From Beaufortia kweichowensis (taxonomy: Eukaryota; Chordata; Actinopteri; Cypriniformes; Gastromyzontidae): a stretch of DNA of 64,000 nt. This document shows positions 60,276 through 64,000 of the stretch, piece by piece. The stretch lies in NCBI GenBank assembly GCA_019155185.1, contig CM032794.1, forward strand, positions 5,495,988-5,559,987. Reading direction: 5' to 3'. How positions within the stretch are numbered: the first letter of the stretch is position 1; each line of letters starts with the position of its first letter. Below the pieces are notes generated by a model that was not told where the DNA came from, did no database searches, and was given only the letters and a program-made list of their open reading frames with translations. The position numbers were made by a program, and so were the translations under genes.

Positions 60276-63200
60276 AGCACAGCCCATAATGCTCATTAAT
60301 ATTAATTTATACATCTGTTGACTGTAGTGGTTTGGATCATAGATGATCAAAATGCACGAAAACACTATTTATTATACATTTACCATTGCTCATTGTAAGA
60401 GGACAGGCTAGTTATCGTTATTTTATCGCTGGGTATGTTGTTTTGTTGTTTATATTAAAAAACATTTTTCATGTTTCAAAATGTTTTCATTTTAAAAAGT
60501 TAAATGAAAAGCAAAGCGGATTTCGCCTTAATATCAGATTTTCTCCTTAATATGATCCGAACCATCCCCATAAATACAAACACTTTCAAAGGTCGACATG
60601 TACATCATATCACAAGTTAAGAAAAGGGTAAGACTACTGGTCAGCTCTTTTAAAGGTTGTAGGGTTAGTTGTAAGTAGAAATTACCCTGGAGATTTAGTG
60701 CAACATCATCGTGTCATTGAACGTGGCCTCTTAACCTCAGACCACTCTAGTGGAACAGTTTTCGCAATTAGTGTACCTGGATGAAAGAATCTGTTAAACA
60801 GCAAATAACAGCAAACACTCATAAAGAGTCGTATCATGTTATATTAGAGAGCTTAAAAAGCACCTTAAAAAGCAGCTTATTTTAGCATATTTTCAGGAAA
60901 AGACGAGCAAAATCAGCGGAGGGTGACGCTACGGCGCAGGGCAATGTCCACCAGGAGCCATTACATTTAATGAAATCCTTCTCTGCAAGGCTCAGAGAAC
61001 ATAAAGCTATCGCTACCGTTCTATGTGTCTCCAACTGATTTTAAAGGAAATACAATCCCACCAGGGTTTCCATTCATACCATGATCTAAGAATAACTTCA
61101 TTTATCTAAAGTGTACAATAGAGAATAGTAAAACTGCTCCGGGGTCAGTGGAAATACTGTCAGAGGAATATGACCTCTGAGGTCACTGCTATGGTTTAAT
61201 TTATGATGTCTAAATGAGAGTTTGGATTAATATGAACACAGCATAAAACACAGCAGTGTCACTAGATAATTTGAAAGAATGTGTAAACAAATGGTGAACG
61301 GTTAATGACAGATGTTCAAATGTCAATGAACCGTTCAATCTTTACAAACATAAATCCACTGTGAACAAATGATGTTGTAATGAGCTGGAGAAAAGCGTTT
61401 AGCTTCAAATAGAGTACATGCAGTGAATGAGTTGAAATTGATAGACAAATTCATTTTAAGGAGGGTTACAAACTATAAAAAACCCGCACTGACAGAAATA
61501 AAGAGGGAAGAGAGAAAGAGAAAATGTACAGCGGCCTACAAAAATAACTGGAAACTTGAGCCAAACTTAAAAATCTATGAATGTCTTTGCATTACACAAC
61601 AACCATTATCATATCAAATGGCATTTATTGTACAAAAATACAGCACAAACTGTAACTTAACTGAGTTAAATATGGACATAATGTACAAGAACCCAACATT
61701 ACATTATATCCATATTTTACCTTGTTTTGAGTTAAATTAAGTATTTCATGTTGTAACATCTGCAACGTTGTTGTGGTGACTTTGCTAGGACACCTGTGTA
61801 CACTAACTTCATCCATCCATTAAAAGTGACATTCACTTCAACTGGTGAAGTAAGTTCTGCAAAAGATTTAACATTGTAGATGTCCCCATGTGCCATTTGA
61901 AGGAAAGGAATCATGGGAAGAAGGAAGCAAAGTCAAAAAAGGAGCCAGAGATGATGAGAGAAAGGTGGGAAGGGAGATGAAAGATAAAAGTGGTGGGACA
62001 GAGGAATGGGAAAGAATAGAAATGGGGAGAAAAATGTAAGAGAGGGAGAAGAGGCAAAGGTTGAGAACTGAATCATAGAGATTGATAAGGGTATTAGTGT
62101 CAGAAAGAGAGGTGAAATAGCTTTTCTGGTGCTGGGTCACCAAAACCCTCACTCACTCCTGACTTTACCCTTTCTACAAGCTTATTTCTTTACTTCTTTT
62201 TCTGTTTATTGTTGTTTTTACATATGTTCACTCTGTGTCTAACATAGCCACCATAAAATCTATGGTAAAATCAAGATCTACTGACGCAATTTAGCAGGAT
62301 TGTTGCACACTCATTACTCACTACGTGGTGTGCTGCACATGTTCACATACGCACAAATACTGACATGAACACACACAGTGTGTACTTATGAGGGCGAGTG
62401 AAAATTTTTTATTTTAAATGAGATATTTTACCTTACAATACTAAAACAATATTCCTGAATCAAGAATGCACATTTTTAATACTGTTATATTTTTCTCATG
62501 AATATTTAAATTTAATGCAAGACTTACTCATTGTATGCTCCCTATATAGTAGACATACACTTACTGTTCATAGTATACACTCGTTCTAAACTAGACTATT
62601 TTACAAAACTAATGCACATAGACCTAAAAAAAAGCATTTTTCTCTATATGCAAAGTACAGTATTTTACTAATGAAGTGAAATATGATCTAAGTATTCCTG
62701 CAAATCAACATATTTTAGACCACCAGACATTCAATCCCATAAAATGAATGGACACAAACAATAACCACAGGAACAATGACAGAATGAAAACATTTCTACA
62801 ACAAACAAAGACACAAAGAAAGACAGTGTGATACAGAAAATAATTAAGGAAGTTAATAAAGGAGCAGAAAAAGAGAATATAAATGCCCTTTCTTGCATTG
62901 TAATAAAAACATAAAGAGGAAATTACAGCCTTTGAATCAAACCAAAGACGGATACATTCACACACATATGCCGGCACATTATGATAGATCACATTAGTGT
63001 AGAAAAAGGAAACTAATCTTTCATACACACACACACGCCAACGAAATGCATGTGCATAAATATAATAGCATTACACACCATACGTATGTGAAAAGGAAAC
63101 AGTATAATAAGCATGGCAATGACAGGCTAATTCCTCTAATATATTTCCCTAAATCCTCTGCAAATCTAAGATGGCAGCACAAGCAATGAGAGCCAATTCA

Positions 63201-63693
63201 GTGCACCACTGTCAACTGCACTTGACAAGTCTGATATCTATAATGTATGAGTTTCCATTTCTGCGGTGAGGAACTCGTTCTGGAAAACAGAAAATGTGTG
63301 TGTATATCGGTGTGTTTGTGTGTGTATAAAAGTGAGAGTGAAAGAAGTGCTATCAATCATTTGGCTCATCAGTACATTAATGCCGGCGTGCTTGTCAGCA
63401 TCTGTGCGTGTGTGTGTGTACGTGATGAGATCAGGCTCATCTCTATGTCATTATAGAGCAGCTCATAGTTTATCAGGGGAGGTGAGAGCTATTTATAACA
63501 CCCTTCATCTTTCTCTTCCTCTCATACACATGCTGTTTCAGACACATGTTCTTGCTCTTTTTCTTTCTCTGTCCCTCTCTCCCCTTGACCACCTTTTCAA
63601 GGTGGGAATGAACATTTATTCTGGACACCAAGCACCTGCAGACTGGAACACACGTGCACGCTCACATGTCCATCTAACTTCTATTTGTATACA
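60276..63693. other. Non-coding stretch
   Basis: AT-rich pc intron. Purine-rich patch at 61890-62060 and CA/GT words near 63020 and 63300-63420. No exon or named element found. Confidence 0.5.
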
Positions 63694-63823
63694 TGTGACC
63701 CTGTCTATGATGTCATTGCTCAGTCAATATTAAAGATATCAAGGTTATATTTTACAGAATGTTCTTTACATTATGTAAATCAGAAAAAAATGACTTTAGC
63801 TGGGTTTCACAGGCAGGGTCACA
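63694..63823. mobile_element. TGTGACC-ended small element, short copy
   Basis: It starts TGTGACCCTGTCTATGATG and ends TTCACAGGCAGGGTCACA, inverted termini about 130 bp apart, sharing TGACTTTAGCTGGGTTTCAC with the other copies at 25033 and 45850. Confidence 0.75.
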
Positions 63824-64000
63824 TATATTCTGTTGCTTATACAGCTAACTGTATCTACTGTACACAGACTAATACAGATGCACAAGCATTTTTCATTTTC
63901 TCTCACACGTTTATACTGTACAGTGGTCAACAGATGTTAATCCTACATCTAAAGGTCCACGGGGCTCATGCTTTGAATAAGCACAGAGCAGAACAGTTGT

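Larger units (their letters stand above)
53046..64000 (-). other. pc: Upstream pc intron, running off the window
   Basis: I looked on the - strand for the preceding biotin carboxylase exon (FIEVNSRLQVEH-like) and did not find it, so the intron probably extends past 64000. Contents: a weak exon candidate at 57407-57518, an L2-like LINE 3' end at 59820-60275 and a TGTGACCCTG inverted-repeat element at 63694-63823. 53100-57400 and 60280-63690 are otherwise featureless AT-rich DNA with short microsatellites. Confidence 0.65.

Overview
The window is vertebrate, most likely teleost and cyprinid-like, genomic DNA. It is AT-rich and intron-dominated, with long dinucleotide microsatellites, several families of small terminal-inverted-repeat elements of the kind abundant in Danio/carp genomes, an L2-type LINE tail and tRNA-derived SINE pieces. 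There is no prokaryotic organisation. Species assignment is inference; the protein families are recognised directly.

Two genes are supported. (1) lrfn4 (SALM3), a synaptic adhesion-like membrane protein, lies on the + strand as two coding exons (8657-10400 and 16607-17840) joined by a GT-AG intron in the fibronectin III domain. The protein ends in a class I PDZ-binding motif, ESVV. (2) pyruvate carboxylase (pc) lies on the - strand and is represented by two biotin-carboxylase-domain exons, 52884-53045 (first in the transcript) and 30156-30338 (next). Their codons join exactly in phase 0 to give a block equivalent to about residues 342-456 of human PC. All the rest of the window is pc intron, so lrfn4 is nested antisense inside a pc intron, the arrangement I recall for human LRFN4/PC.

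Layout: 1-8138 is intron with a 55-bp minisatellite (about 910-1870), a (CT)n tract and a striking 33-bp-arm hairpin at 7520-7589. 8139-8590 is a small inverted-repeat element ending 66 bp before the lrfn4 exon acceptor. 8657-17840 is lrfn4; its intron holds a foldback element, an (AT)n tract carrying a 333-bp hAT-like insertion with a perfect 8-bp target duplication, a 65-bp perfect copy of lrfn4 exon 2 sequence, and a (GA)n tract. 17841-30155 is 3'UTR and intron. 30339-52883 is pc intron containing a long polypyrimidine tract and a 3.2-kb non-autonomous LTR element (40050-43247). 53046-64000 is upstream pc intron with one weak exon candidate near 57.4 kb.

The most unusual items are: the LTR element, whose GC-rich interior is a mosaic of about seven different tandem-repeat blocks, including an array of YY1-like CCATCTT motifs; the pc exon at 52.9-53.0 kb, where a microsatellite abuts the coding sequence and no AG acceptor exists at the expected junction; the intronic perfect copy of lrfn4 exon sequence; and an apparently unique near-perfect hairpin. 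Irregular unit lengths and many 1-3 bp indels in the GC-rich repeats could be divergence or assembly error, and this caveat also applies to the missing splice site.
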